DNA of 64,000 bases from Massilia sp. Mn16-1_5 (GCF_004798585.1 NZ_PPXQ01000001.1:372001-436000), one strand, 5' to 3'. Shown: positions 25,882 through 34,779, counted from the stretch's first letter. Program-made: numbers and translations. The notes: generated by a model not told the origin, from the letters alone.

Positions 25882-26811
25882 ATGAATCGTTCTCTCCTTG
25901 CCGGGCTCCTTCGCAGCCTGGTCCTGCTTGTGCTCGTCCCTGTGTTCGTCCTTGCGCTGCCATCCTCGACCGTGTTGGCCGCGACGCCGCAAAGCCGCTT
26001 CGCCGACGTGGGCGGCCAGCGGATCCATTACCTCGTGGCCGGAAAAGGCGACCCGGTGATCCTGCTGCACGGTTATGCCCAGACCAGCCACATGTGGCTG
26101 CCGCTGATCGACAAACTGTCGCGCGAGCACCTCGTCATTGCGCCCGACCTGCCGGGTTTCGGCCAGTCCTCGATTCCCGCCCAGGGCGTCACCAAGACGC
26201 AGATGGCGCAGGACGTGCACGGCCTGGTTGCCAGCCTGCGCCTGCCCAGCGTCAAGCTGGTCGGTCACGACATCGGCCTGATGGTCGCGTACGCCTACGC
26301 CGCCCAGTACCGCAACGAGGTCGGCAAGATCGCACTCATGGACGCCTTCCTGCCGGGCGTGGGCAACTGGAAAGATGTCTGGTTGCTGCGCGACTTATGG
26401 CATTTCCACTTCTACGGCCCGACGCCGCTGGCCCTGGTCAAGGGACGCGAACGAATCTACTTCGAACACTTCTGGAACGATTTCGCGGCCGACAGGAATC
26501 GCTCCATTCCGGAAGGGGACCGCAAGCTGTACACCGCGGCCTATGCGCGCGAAGGCCGCATGGCCGCGGGTTTCGAGGTGTTCCGTGCGTTCGAGCGGGA
26601 TGCCGCCGATTTCGCCGGCTACGCGCGCACACCGCTTACGATCCCGATGCTGGTGCTGACCGGCGAGAAGGCGTCCGGCCAGGTCCTGATCGACCAGGCC
26701 CGGCTGGTCGACAACAAGGTCGAAGGGGTAATCGTGCCGGGCGCCGGCCACTGGCTGATGGAAGAGGCGCCGCAGGTCGTGATACCGAAACTGGTAGAGT
26801 TCCTGAAATGA
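25882..26811 (+). CDS. Secreted epoxide-hydrolase/dehalogenase-type alpha/beta hydrolase (Cif-like)
   Basis: A 309-residue alpha/beta hydrolase with a signal peptide (about residues 1-33). The nucleophile elbow reads GHDIG with Asp130 instead of Ser, as in epoxide hydrolases and haloalkane/haloacetate dehalogenases; HGYAQ is the oxyanion region and GAGHWL supplies the base His. Cap blocks (LWHFHF, GRERIYFEHF, YAREGRMAAGFEVFRAF) closely resemble Cif, the secreted epoxide hydrolase of Pseudomonas aeruginosa, as I remember that sequence. ATG at 25882 has AGGAGG 6 bases upstream; the longer frame from 25831 is not preferred. It likely acts in the periplasm or outside on an epoxide or halogenated acid. 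Confidence 0.85.
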   Translation: MNRSLLAGLLRSLVLLVLVPVFVLALPSSTVLAATPQSRFADVGGQRIHYLVAGKGDPVILLHGYAQTSHMWLPLIDKLSREHLVIAPDLPGFGQSSIPAQGVTKTQMAQDVHGLVASLRLPSVKLVGHDIGLMVAYAYAAQYRNEVGKIALMDAFLPGVGNWKDVWLLRDLWHFHFYGPTPLALVKGRERIYFEHFWNDFAADRNRSIPEGDRKLYTAAYAREGRMAAGFEVFRAFERDAADFAGYARTPLTIPMLVLTGEKASGQVLIDQARLVDNKVEGVIVPGAGHWLMEEAPQVVIPKLVEFLK

Positions 26812-26833
26812 GGACTGGTCAGGAAAAACAGAC

Positions 26834-27298
26834 ATGCATCTTGCACAGGGAATCCGCACGGTAGCTGCACTCGAAGCGGCCAAGGGCCTGGTCGTCCTGC
26901 TCGCCGGTTTCGGCCTGTTCGCCCTGCTGCACCGGGACGTACAACAGTTTGCCGAGGCACTGGTCAGGCATGGCCACCTGAACCCCGCCTCCCATACGCC
27001 GCGCGTCTTCATCGAGTATGCCGGCAAGCTCGACGACGCGCGCCTGCAACAACTCGCCGCCGCGGCGCTCGCCTATTCGGCCGTGCGTCTGGTCGAAGCC
27101 TACGGCTTGTGGTTCGAACGGGTGTGGGGCGAAGGTTTTGCGGCCCTCAGCGGGGCGGTCTACGTCCCGTTCGAGGTGCGCGAGCTGATCCACCGGCCCA
27201 GCCTGCTCAGCCTGGGTCTGCTGCTCGTCAACCTGGGGATCGTGCTGTTCATGGTGTACAGCTTGCGGCAACGAATGGCGCGTCGGACACTCCGATAA
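26834..27298 (+). CDS. DUF2127 family membrane protein
   Basis: A 154-residue protein with about four hydrophobic helices and the family hallmark RLVEAYGLWFERVWGEGF followed by LSGAVYVPFEVREL. DUF2127 proteins are conserved inner-membrane proteins of unknown function. The 3' end of this gene (27234-27276) is repeated at 27788-27829, which suggests a local duplication. It starts 22 bases after the hydrolase stop, so the two may be co-transcribed. Confidence 0.85.
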   Translation: MHLAQGIRTVAALEAAKGLVVLLAGFGLFALLHRDVQQFAEALVRHGHLNPASHTPRVFIEYAGKLDDARLQQLAAAALAYSAVRLVEAYGLWFERVWGEGFAALSGAVYVPFEVRELIHRPSLLSLGLLLVNLGIVLFMVYSLRQRMARRTLR

Positions 27299-27418
27299 CC
27301 CGGGCCACGGGATAGCGGAGTTGCCGTTTGCACCAGCTAGAATGGAGGTTTTCCTGTGACCCGCTCTACCATGAACAACCATTCCCGGTTTACGATCAAC
27401 CGCCATTTAATCATCTTG

Positions 27419-27766
27419 ATGCCCAAGCAACCAGTGCTCGACTGGATCATGCGGGTCGATCCAGATCCGCCTGCTCTAACCCTCGAACAATTGCGTCAGG
27501 ACCAAAATGCTTTTCTCGTCCCCAATGCCTTGAGTGACCACGAAGATGCCGAGAAGTGGGTGAAACGCAGATGGCAGATGTTCTTTGAAGAATACCTGAA
27601 TGAGTGGTACACGGTCGAATCCTGGTGGCCACAGAAGCGGACTTACAAGATGTTTCAGGAGTGGTTCGAAGTCCAGCATCACTCGATGGTATGGGATTTG
27701 GCCATGAGCGAGCCCATCGGCTACGAGGATTGGGATTCGCTAGATGACGAAGAGCAGTCTGACTGA
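27419..27766 (+). CDS. Conserved-type hypothetical protein inserted between repeats
   Basis: A 115-residue acidic, Trp-rich soluble protein (EKWVKRRWQMFFEEYLNEWY, SWWPQKRTYKMFQEWF) that I recall as a small unknown family in proteobacteria whose members begin MPKQP; the ATG at 27419 fits that. An in-frame ATG at 27371 or GTG at 27356 would add 16-21 residues. Base composition looks less GC-rich than the neighbours. It is bracketed by a 42-bp direct repeat derived from the DUF2127 gene, consistent with insertion. Function unknown. Confidence 0.7.
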   Translation: MPKQPVLDWIMRVDPDPPALTLEQLRQDQNAFLVPNALSDHEDAEKWVKRRWQMFFEEYLNEWYTVESWWPQKRTYKMFQEWFEVQHHSMVWDLAMSEPIGYEDWDSLDDEEQSD

Positions 27767-27787
27767 ACGAGGCGTAACCCTCGAGTG

Positions 27788-27829
27788 TGGGGATCTGCTG
27801 TTCATGGTGTACAGCTTGCGCCAACGAAT
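27788..27829 (+). repeat. Copy of the DUF2127 3' end (direct repeat of 27234-27276)
   Basis: About 42 bases matching the end of the DUF2127 gene with one mismatch and one single-base gap (shared core GCTGTTCATGGTGTACAGCT). This copy is non-coding and lies just after the orphan gene's stop, so the orphan gene is flanked by direct repeats. Confidence 0.85.
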
Positions 27830-27850
27830 AGAGGTCCCGAAGGATCTATG

Positions 27851-27862
27851 TTAGCGCGCTAA
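27851..27862. promoter_or_regulatory. Palindrome TTAGCGCGCTAA
   Basis: A perfect 12-bp palindrome about 60 bases upstream of the glycine-zipper gene, where an operator would lie. No regulator is assigned, and chance occurrence is possible. Confidence 0.3.
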
Positions 27863-27922
27863 CGGTTACCCGCCGACGAAGCGCGTACTGTGAAGCTCGT
27901 TGACTTACAAAAGGAGAGCTTC

Positions 27923-28192
27923 ATGCGTACCAAACTTTCGCTCGCGGTCGTCAGTACCGCATTGTTGCTGGCTGCCGGATCGGCCGAGGCCGGCTGCGGC
28001 AAGGGCGCCGTGGCCGGCGGTGTCATCGGCCACGTCGCAGGCAAGCATGGCGTGGCTGGCGCCGCGATCGGGTGCGCGGTCGGTCACCATGCTGAAAAGA
28101 AAAAGGAAAAACAGAAGCAGCAAGCTGCCGCGGCGGCAGCCGCGCAGAATCGCGCCGCCCCCGCGGGCGAGGACGCCAAGCCAAGGAAATGA
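27923..28192 (+). CDS. Small exported glycine-zipper protein
   Basis: An 89-residue protein with a signal peptide ending Ala-Glu-Ala (about residue 23), then a glycine-zipper segment (GAVAGGVIGHVAGKHGVAGA) of the type that packs in membranes, and a Lys/Ala/Gln-rich charged tail. ATG at 27923 follows AAAAGGAG. Glycine-zipper proteins of this size are often envelope stress proteins; the role here is unknown. Confidence 0.75.
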   Translation: MRTKLSLAVVSTALLLAAGSAEAGCGKGAVAGGVIGHVAGKHGVAGAAIGCAVGHHAEKKKEKQKQQAAAAAAAQNRAAPAGEDAKPRK

Positions 28193-28233
28193 TGTGATTT
28201 GGTGAACGGTCGCCCGGGTTCTGAAACCGAAAG

Positions 28234-28259
28234 CAAAAAGCCCGGCATATCGCCGGGCT
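28234..28259 (-). terminator. Rho-independent terminator of the SEC-C gene
   Basis: Stem AGCCCGG / CCGGGCT with a 7-base loop; on the minus strand it runs into a T-tract (five T). It lies 24 bases past the stop of the gene at 28283-28975. Confidence 0.85.
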
Positions 28260-28282
28260 CCATTACTGTAGGCAATGCCCGA

Positions 28283-28975
28283 TCAGGCCGATTCCGCCCC
28301 ACAGCACTTCTTGTACTTCTTCCCACTCCCGCAAGGGCAGTCGTCATTGCGCCCGACCTTTGGCGTCTCGTGCCGCACGGTCTCCACCGCCGCCTTGCGC
28401 AGTGGCAGCCAGTACTTGTAGATCGCCGGCAGGTTCGCTTCGATTTCCAGCGCCAGCTGGTGCGCCTTGACCGGGTCTTCGACCAGGGGCAGTTCTTCTT
28501 CCTCGATCTCGTCGGCGCCCAGCAGGTACAGGGGACGCATCAGTTCGGCGACCTCGGATTCCCAGATCGGGTCCCAGGAGCCGGGACGCAGTTCCATGCC
28601 TTCCCAGAAGCCCCAGCACCAGGCTTCGGCGTCGATCAGGGTCTGGCCCTTGTGCTCGTGCTCGCAGTAGAGCGGCTCGAATTCCTTGGGCGCGACTTCG
28701 AAGGTGATCAGGACTTCGTTCATGAAGCGCATGATCAGGTTGATGATGCGTTCTTCTTCCTTGCCGTTCTTCCATTTCGGCACGGCGGCGTCGCCTTCGC
28801 CCCACACGCGCGGCAGCCATTCGGCCGGCATGATGGTTTCCGGACCGATCGCAATCGCGGTCAGGTAGCCGTGCAGGGTGTCCATCGTCATCGCGTCTTC
28901 CGGGCTGCGCTCGGAGAGGAGGAACTGGTCGAGTTCGTCGAATTCTTTTTCGGTGAGGGGCTGTTCGAGTTGCAT
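28283..28975 (-). CDS. UPF0149/YecA family protein with C-terminal SEC-C zinc motif
   Basis: A 230-residue cytoplasmic protein. The N-terminal about 190 residues match the YecA/UPF0149 family ([25 protein letters not shown]). The C-terminus is a SEC-C zinc finger ([13 protein letters not shown]) like the SecB/ribosome-binding end of SecA. E. coli YecA binds SecB, so a targeting or chaperone accessory role is plausible. It is divergent from srkA. Confidence 0.88.
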   Translation of the reverse strand: MQLEQPLTEKEFDELDQFLLSERSPEDAMTMDTLHGYLTAIAIGPETIMPAEWLPRVWGEGDAAVPKWKNGKEEERIINLIMRFMNEVLITFEVAPKEFEPLYCEHEHKGQTLIDAEAWCWGFWEGMELRPGSWDPIWESEVAELMRPLYLLGADEIEEEELPLVEDPVKAHQLALEIEANLPAIYKYWLPLRKAAVETVRHETPKVGRNDDCPCGSGKKYKKCCGAESA

Positions 28976-29077
28976 GGAGTGCTCTTAATGTGTGCTTTAA
29001 ATGCGTGAAGTCCGTCAGTTTAACGCCTCAGGGCCGCCAGGCGTACGAAATAACACGCCGCGACTTACAATAGCGAT

Positions 29078-30088
29078 ATGCATAACGAGTCTATTTCTTC
29101 CGACGAAAGCGCGGCGCACCCATTCTCCCGGCTCGATCCGGGCTGTGTGCTCGACGCCGTCGACAGCGTCGGCCTGCACGGCGACGGCCGCCTGCTGGCC
29201 CTGAACAGCTACGAAAACCGGGTCTACCAGGTCGGGCGCGACGAGGGCGAGCCGGTCGTGGTCAAGTTCTATCGGCCCGAGCGCTGGAGCGATGCCGCCA
29301 TCCTGGAAGAGCACGCTTTTGTGGCCGAGCTGGTCGAGCACGAGATCCCGGTGGTGCCGGCGATGACGATCGACGGACGCACGCTGCACAATTTCGACGG
29401 CTTCCGTTTCGCCGTCTTCCCGCGCCGCGGGGGCAGGGCGCCGGAACTGGGCGACCCCGATACCCTGGAATGGATGGGGCGCTTCATCGGCCGCATCCAC
29501 GCCGTCGGCGCGGTGAAACCCTACGCTTTGCGTCCCGAGCTTAATCCCCAGACCTTCGGACGCGAGCCGTTCGATTATCTCGTCAGGCACGACTTCATTC
29601 CGTCCGAGCTGCGCGCGACCTATGCCAGCGTGGTCGAGCAGGCCCTGGATGGCGTCGCGCGCTGCTATGAGCGCGCCGGCAGGCAGCCGACGCTGCGCCT
29701 GCACGGCGACTGCCACGGCGGCAACGTGCTGTGGACGCCCGACGGGCCGCACTTCGTCGACTTTGACGACAGCCGCATGGGGCCCGCGATCCAGGATCTG
29801 TGGATGCTGCTGTCGGGCGAGCGGCACGAGATGGTGCGCCAGATGAGCGACGTCCTGGCCGGCTACGAGGACTTCTGCGAGTTCGACCCGCGCCAGCTCT
29901 ACCTGGTCGAAGCCCTGCGCACCCTGCGCCTGATCCACTATGCCGGCTGGCTGGCGATGCGCTGGGACGATCCGGCCTTTCCTGCGGCTTTCCCCTGGTT
30001 TAACACGCAGCGCTATTGGCAGGACCGCATCCTCGAGCTGCGCGAGCAGGTCGCCCTCATGGACGAGCCGCCGCTGTGGCCGGTATAA
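29078..30088 (+). CDS. srkA: Stress response kinase A (SrkA/YihE)
   Basis: A 336-residue eukaryotic-like Ser/Thr kinase of the APH fold. It has the catalytic loop HGDCHGGN (209-216) and the metal-binding DFDD (228-231); the N-terminal lobe has NRVYQV and VVKFYRPERW carrying the ATP-binding Lys. The family protects against programmed death and envelope stress in E. coli; the substrate is unknown. Length matches the family (about 328). A TACAAT sequence lies just before the ATG, so the leader may be very short. Confidence 0.93.
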   Translation: MHNESISSDESAAHPFSRLDPGCVLDAVDSVGLHGDGRLLALNSYENRVYQVGRDEGEPVVVKFYRPERWSDAAILEEHAFVAELVEHEIPVVPAMTIDGRTLHNFDGFRFAVFPRRGGRAPELGDPDTLEWMGRFIGRIHAVGAVKPYALRPELNPQTFGREPFDYLVRHDFIPSELRATYASVVEQALDGVARCYERAGRQPTLRLHGDCHGGNVLWTPDGPHFVDFDDSRMGPAIQDLWMLLSGERHEMVRQMSDVLAGYEDFCEFDPRQLYLVEALRTLRLIHYAGWLAMRWDDPAFPAAFPWFNTQRYWQDRILELREQVALMDEPPLWPV

Positions 30089-30179
30089 GCAGGAAAATAC
30101 GCGGGATTTACCGCGCAGTTCGGCGTGCCGTGATTGCCGGGTTTCACCGATAATGGACGGGCGCGCCCTATAACAGAGA

Positions 30180-32507
30180 ATGAGCATGGAACCAGCACCT
30201 CACGACGATACCGACTTCACCATCGACATGCCGCCCGCCCTGGCCCAGCATGTGCCGCCGGCCGCCCCGCCGGCGGACCGGGAAGGTTCGGAAAAGATGG
30301 CGATCAAGGAAGCCATCGCCCGTGTGGAGGCGGAAGCGAAAGCCAACGTCGCCGCCGAGACGCGCGCCCACGCCGAGGCACGTGCCCGCTCGCTGGCCGA
30401 GGAGCGCGCCGCCCTCGATGCCGCCGCCGCGGCCGCCGCGCTGGCGAATGCCCAGGCCTCGGAAGAGGTCATTGAACTCAACCGCGACCGCCTGGAAACC
30501 CTGCGCGCCGCCGCCTTGGCCACCAACGAGCGCCTGGAAGCGATGCGCCTGGAAACGGCCGAGCTGCGCGCGCGGGTCCAGGCCGACACCGAAGGGCGCC
30601 TGGCCGTCGAAGCACGCGCCCGTGCGGCCGAGGAAGCCCGGCGCCGCGCCGCCGAGCAGATCGAGCTCGAAGCCGCGATGGCGCTCGAGGCCGCGCAGGC
30701 CGCCGAAGCCTTGCTGATACAGACCGAGGAAGCGCGGCGCCAGGCCGCCGAGCGCGTCGCCGCCGTCCAGGCCGCGCGCGAAGAGGTGCTGCACAGCGCC
30801 AGCGCCGATGCGCGCGTCGCCGTGCTGGCGCGCGAGCGCGAACGGGCCGAAAAGGCCGCGCGCCAGACCGCCGAAAAGCTGGCACAGGTCGAGGCCGAGG
30901 CGCTGGAACTGGCCGTGCAGCGCGAGCGCGCCGACCAGATCGCCCTGAGCTCGGCCTTTGCCCGCGCCACCGCCGAAGCCCGCGCGCTGGAAGAGGCGCG
31001 CGCCCTGGCCCACGTCGAGCACGAGCGCGAATCGATCGCCCAGTCGCAGGCCGATTCGACCCGCATCGCCGCCGACACCCTGCGCGCGCGCCTGCAGCTG
31101 GAGAAGGAATTGAGCGACGCCGCGCTCCACCGCGAGCGCCTGGAACAGACCGCCGCCGCCACCGCGGAAGCGCGGCGCGATGCCGAAGCGCGCATCGCGG
31201 CCGCAACCGAAGCGCGCATCGAGGCCGACCGCAAGCTGCGCGAAGTGGCCCTGGCGCGCGCCGAAGCCGAACACGAAGCGGGCCTGCAAGTCGAAGCCCG
31301 CCTGCAGGCCGAGACCCTGGCCGCCCAGCATGCGCGCGAGCGCGCCGAGGCCGACCGCGAGGCGGCCCAGGCGGCCGAGGTGGACGCGCGCGAGCAGGAA
31401 CGCGAGCGCACGCTCGCCAACGAGCGCGCCGTGCTGGCGCAGGCCGCGGCCGACGCGAGAGCACGCGCCAACGCGGCCCAGGAAGCCGAGCTGGCGCTGG
31501 CCAGAGAAGCGCTCGAACGCGAACAGGCGGCAGCGGACCTGGCCGAACGCCGCGCCCAGGAGGCGGAGAACTTGGCCGCGGCCGAACGCGCGCGCTTCGA
31601 TGCGGAGAATGCGGCGCTGGCGCGCCAGCAGGAAAAGCTGGACGCCGAGCGTGCCCTGACCGCGGCCGCCACGGCGCGCGCCGAGGCCGAAGCGCTTGAT
31701 GCGGCAGCGCTGCGCGAGCGGCTCGACGCCGAACAGCGCGCCGCGCAAGCCGCGCAGGCGGCCCTGGAAGCGCAGCGCCTCGAGACCGCGCAGGCCCTCG
31801 AGGCGGCGGCCGCGCAGCAAGCCGCGGCAGCCGCTGCGCAGGCCGCGCTGGATGCAGCCGCCGAACTGGAACGGATGCAGGCCGAACGGCTAGCCAGCGA
31901 ACAGGCGCGCCTGGCCGCGACCGAAGCGGCCCTCGAGGCCGAACGCGAAGCAGCCGCCGCTGCGGCGGAAGCCCTGGCCCATGCCGAACGCAAGCTGGCG
32001 GCCCAGCGCGAACAGCTCGATTTCGATACCCGTGCGAATGCCGCCGCGGCCGAACGCCTGGCGTCGGACGAGGAAGCGGCGCTGGCCGCGCGCGTGCGCT
32101 GCGAAGCCGAGGAAGAAGCGGCGCGTCTTGCGCGCGAGCGCGAGCTGGCCGAATCGGCGGCCGCGCAGGCGGCCCTGGAGAAACGCGACGCCCAACGCGC
32201 GCTGCTGGAACACGCGCAAGCCCACGCCGAGATGCAGAAGCGCACCGCCGCGACCACGCAGCAGATGGCCGACGCCCGGCGCGAATTGCTGGACCTGGAA
32301 ACGAAGCGTCTGGAAGAGCAGGCGGCCGAGCTGTCGGCGACCGAGGACGCCATTGTCGAGCGCAAGTCGGAAGCGCGTCAGCGCACGGCATCGGAAAACA
32401 TTACCCGCGAGGTGCTGGGCCGGTTGAAGAAGCAGCCGTCGGCGCAGCAGGCTGCGGCACGCCTGGCCGAGGTGATCATGGCCCAGCGCAAGAACACCAG
32501 CGAATAA
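30180..32507 (+). CDS. Very long Ala/Glu/Arg-rich coiled-coil protein (775 aa)
   Basis: After a short acidic/Pro-rich head (residues 1-40), about 690 residues are continuous charged helix built from Ala, Glu, Arg, Gln and Leu with heptad-like spacing (for example AEERAALDAAAAAAALANAQ), no Pro or Gly breaks, no signal peptide and no membrane segment. The last 50 residues (SENITREVLGRLKKQPSAQQ) are more varied and look like a small domain. A single helix this long would span roughly 0.1 micrometre, suggesting a cytoskeletal, spacer or scaffold role, as in some filament-forming bacterial coiled-coil proteins; this is inference. ATG at 30180, alternative ATG at 30186. Long open frames on the opposite strand are composition artefacts. 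Confidence 0.85.
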   Translation: MSMEPAPHDDTDFTIDMPPALAQHVPPAAPPADREGSEKMAIKEAIARVEAEAKANVAAETRAHAEARARSLAEERAALDAAAAAAALANAQASEEVIELNRDRLETLRAAALATNERLEAMRLETAELRARVQADTEGRLAVEARARAAEEARRRAAEQIELEAAMALEAAQAAEALLIQTEEARRQAAERVAAVQAAREEVLHSASADARVAVLARERERAEKAARQTAEKLAQVEAEALELAVQRERADQIALSSAFARATAEARALEEARALAHVEHERESIAQSQADSTRIAADTLRARLQLEKELSDAALHRERLEQTAAATAEARRDAEARIAAATEARIEADRKLREVALARAEAEHEAGLQVEARLQAETLAAQHARERAEADREAAQAAEVDAREQERERTLANERAVLAQAAADARARANAAQEAELALAREALEREQAAADLAERRAQEAENLAAAERARFDAENAALARQQEKLDAERALTAAATARAEAEALDAAALRERLDAEQRAAQAAQAALEAQRLETAQALEAAAAQQAAAAAAQAALDAAAELERMQAERLASEQARLAATEAALEAEREAAAAAAEALAHAERKLAAQREQLDFDTRANAAAAERLASDEEAALAARVRCEAEEEAARLARERELAESAAAQAALEKRDAQRALLEHAQAHAEMQKRTAATTQQMADARRELLDLETKRLEEQAAELSATEDAIVERKSEARQRTASENITREVLGRLKKQPSAQQAAARLAEVIMAQRKNTSE

Positions 32508-32522
32508 TCATCGATATGTAAA

Positions 32523-32549
32523 ACGTATCACCGGTCAGCGGTGATACGT
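32523..32549. terminator. Perfect 11-bp inverted repeat between convergent genes
   Basis: ACGTATCACCG / CGGTGATACGT with a 5-nt loop, between the coiled-coil gene and the convergent small membrane protein. It lacks a T-run but is well placed as a bidirectional terminator. Confidence 0.55.
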
Positions 32550-32557
32550 AATCAATA

Positions 32558-32977
32558 TCACTGCGCGCCCTTCGGCGCATCGCTCGGCGATACGGGCGAC
32601 ACCGGCCCGGTATTCACCGCATTCACGAAATACTCGGTCTCACCGAAGCAGCTGGTCGGCACGCCGCGGTGCTGTTCGTAGCTGATTTCTACTCGCTGAC
32701 CCATGGTCGACTGCAGCTTCTGCACCAGCTTGTCGTCGCGCACGGTGAAGGCGAAGCGTTCCGGAATTGCCCCCGGCATGCTCGAGAGCAGGATTTCGCC
32801 TTCCCAGGTCTTGCACAGCCAGCCCTTTTTCGAAAACTTCTGCAGGTAACCGGCCCGCGTGCCTTCCGAATACGACCAGGTCAGCGTGAACCAGGTGTAG
32901 AGCCCGCCGATGACGACGAGGGCGACGACGAGGGACAGCAGGATGGCGACGGCGCGTTGCGGCATTGCTTTCGGCAT
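32558..32977 (-). CDS. Single-pass membrane hypothetical protein (139 aa)
   Basis: One N-terminal membrane helix (AVAILLSLVVALVVIGGLYTW region), then a periplasmic-type domain with two Cys (LCKTWEG and TSCFGE) that could form a disulfide, and a Pro/Ser-rich tail. A longer frame starts at 33028; ATG at 32977 or 32965 places the helix directly at the N-terminus and is preferred. I recall similar unknown proteins in Burkholderiales with the GYLQKFSKKGWLCKTWEGE block, but no function. Confidence 0.75.
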   Translation of the reverse strand: MPKAMPQRAVAILLSLVVALVVIGGLYTWFTLTWSYSEGTRAGYLQKFSKKGWLCKTWEGEILLSSMPGAIPERFAFTVRDDKLVQKLQSTMGQRVEISYEQHRGVPTSCFGETEYFVNAVNTGPVSPVSPSDAPKGAQ

Positions 32978-33091
32978 GGTGTCAGGAATAGTGAGTGGAA
33001 GAGGGCGCTCGGGGCGCGGTGGCGCCATTCTGCCACGCGCGCCCCGATTGTCAAAATGGCAGCGTCGCCATTTAAGGGAGTCCTAAGACGC

Positions 33092-34150
33092 TTAAACGAT
33101 CTCGGCCTTGTCGTGGGTTTCTTCCAGCGCCAGGCGCCTGCGGTGCCGCACCGAGGACCACAGCGAGACCAGGATGAAGGCCAGCCCCGACAGGCCCGTG
33201 AACCATTCCGGAATGTGGTAGTGCACGCTGGCGAACATGATCAGCGCCAGGATGCCGATCGCGTAGTGGGCGCCGTGCTCGAGATACACGAATTCCTGCA
33301 GCGTGCCCTTGTAGACCAGGAACACGGTCAGCGAACGCACGAACATCGCGCCGATCGCCAGGCCCAGCATGATGATGACGACGTCGTTGGTGATGGCAAA
33401 GGCGCCGATCACGCCGTCGAAGGAGAAGGAGGCGTCCAGCACTTCCAGGTAGAGGAAGCCGCCGATGCTGCCCTGCGAGATCATCTTGCCGATGGTGGGG
33501 TCTTCTTCCTCTTCTTCCAGCAGGCCGCTGATCCAGTCCACGCCCACATACACGAGCACCCCGACCACGCCGGAAATCAGCACCGGCAGCTTGCGCGGCT
33601 CGGGCATCAGGCTCATGGCGAAGAACACGGCCAGCAGGGTGAGCAGGATGGCCAGGCCTTCGGAGCCGTACTTACCGACCTTTTCCTCGATCCAGCCGAG
33701 CCAGTGCAATTCCTTTTCCTCGTCAAACAGGAAGTTCAGGAAAACCAGCATCAGGAAGGCGCCGCCGAAGGCCGAGACTTCCGCATGGTGTTCGGTCAGG
33801 TGGCGCGAGTATTCCTGCGGGGTCTGGATCGCCATATGCCAGACGTCGATCAGGCCCAGGCCGGTGGCGACCGAGACGATCACCAGCGGGAACAGCAGGC
33901 GCATGCCGAACACGGCCACCAGGATACCGACCGTCAGAAACAATTTGCGCCAGAACTCGTTCCAATGGCGCAGGACCGACGCGTTGACGACCGCATTATC
34001 GAAGGACAGCGACACTTCCAGCACGCCCAGCACCGCCGTGATCCACAGCGCGCTGAGCAGGCCCGGCATCCCCCCATGTTCGAAACCCCACCAGCCCGCC
34101 AGCGCCATCAGCACGATGGTCACGGCAAAGGAAAGCCTGAAGTGTTGCAT
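33092..34150 (-). CDS. DUF475/TerC-like integral membrane protein
   Basis: A 352-residue polytopic protein with about nine helices. Two repeats carry the acidic intramembrane motifs SLSFDNAVVNA and DASFSFDGVIGAFAIT, characteristic of the TerC/DUF475 superfamily of metal-ion or tellurite-linked transporters. An acidic loop (LLEEEEEDP) separates the halves. Probably an inner-membrane metal exporter (inference). I looked for a yybP-ykoY manganese riboswitch upstream and did not see one. Confidence 0.88.
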   Translation of the reverse strand: MQHFRLSFAVTIVLMALAGWWGFEHGGMPGLLSALWITAVLGVLEVSLSFDNAVVNASVLRHWNEFWRKLFLTVGILVAVFGMRLLFPLVIVSVATGLGLIDVWHMAIQTPQEYSRHLTEHHAEVSAFGGAFLMLVFLNFLFDEEKELHWLGWIEEKVGKYGSEGLAILLTLLAVFFAMSLMPEPRKLPVLISGVVGVLVYVGVDWISGLLEEEEEDPTIGKMISQGSIGGFLYLEVLDASFSFDGVIGAFAITNDVVIIMLGLAIGAMFVRSLTVFLVYKGTLQEFVYLEHGAHYAIGILALIMFASVHYHIPEWFTGLSGLAFILVSLWSSVRHRRRLALEETHDKAEIV

Positions 34151-34338
34151 GTCGATTCCTCGTTTTCCGTTTTGTTGTTTGGTATTGGCAAAATGCCACA
34201 GTTTTCTCTATCTTAACCGCAGCAGGGGCCTCATGGCGCAGTGCAGGCCGCTATCAGGTCGCTATCGGGCATTGCTTCTGCGATAATTCCGCCCGGCATA
34301 TGCATTCAACCCGGGGCACTTCCCCGCACAAGGATTCC

Positions 34339-34779
34339 ATGGACTACGCTTACCTCGTCACCCCCTTCCTTACCTGGCTGATCGTCGGCCCGATCAAGTT
34401 CCTGATCAACAGCGCGCGCCAGCGGCGCTGGGCCTTCAACCTGGTCGGCAATGGCGGCTTTCCCAGCAACCACAGCTCGGTCGTCACCAGCATGGCGACC
34501 CTGATCGCGCTGCGCGAGGGCATCGGCCACCCGGCCTTCGGCGTGGCGGTCACGCTCGCCTTCATCGTGATGATCGACGCCAACAGCCTGCGCCAGCACG
34601 TCGGTCGCCAGGCCGCCGCCATCAACCAGCATGCCGCTGGCCTTAACCGCCTGTCGCTGGGCGCCGCCAACCACAAGGTCCTGCGCGAGCGCATGGGGCA
34701 TACCCTGGTGGAAATCTGCGGCGGCATCGCCACCGGCATCGGCATGGGTTTCCTGGTATTCAATTTGTTTGGCGGTTGA
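34339..34779 (+). CDS. Divergent PAP2 (DUF212) family membrane protein
   Basis: A 146-residue protein with hydrophobic helices and the family motif GGFPSNHSSVVTSMATLIAL, then DANSLRQHVGRQA, then GHTLVEICGGIATGI. It resembles acid phosphatase/vanadium haloperoxidase-related YuiD proteins. The histidines in SNHSS and QHVGRQ correspond to the PAP2 phosphatase site, so a lipid phosphatase role is possible but unproven. The ATG at 34339 is preferred over upstream frames because an AAGG site precedes it. Confidence 0.85.
   Translation: MDYAYLVTPFLTWLIVGPIKFLINSARQRRWAFNLVGNGGFPSNHSSVVTSMATLIALREGIGHPAFGVAVTLAFIVMIDANSLRQHVGRQAAAINQHAAGLNRLSLGAANHKVLRERMGHTLVEICGGIATGIGMGFLVFNLFGG

Noticed and set aside
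30200..32391. Long antisense open frames (721 and 637 codons) under the coiled-coil gene
   Set aside because: Low-complexity Ser/Ala/Arg strings caused by the GC-rich Ala/Glu codon pattern of the real gene on the plus strand.
33980..34340. yybP-ykoY manganese riboswitch upstream of the DUF475 gene
   Set aside because: Looked for the conserved paired hairpins and AUUCGGG-type blocks; not seen.
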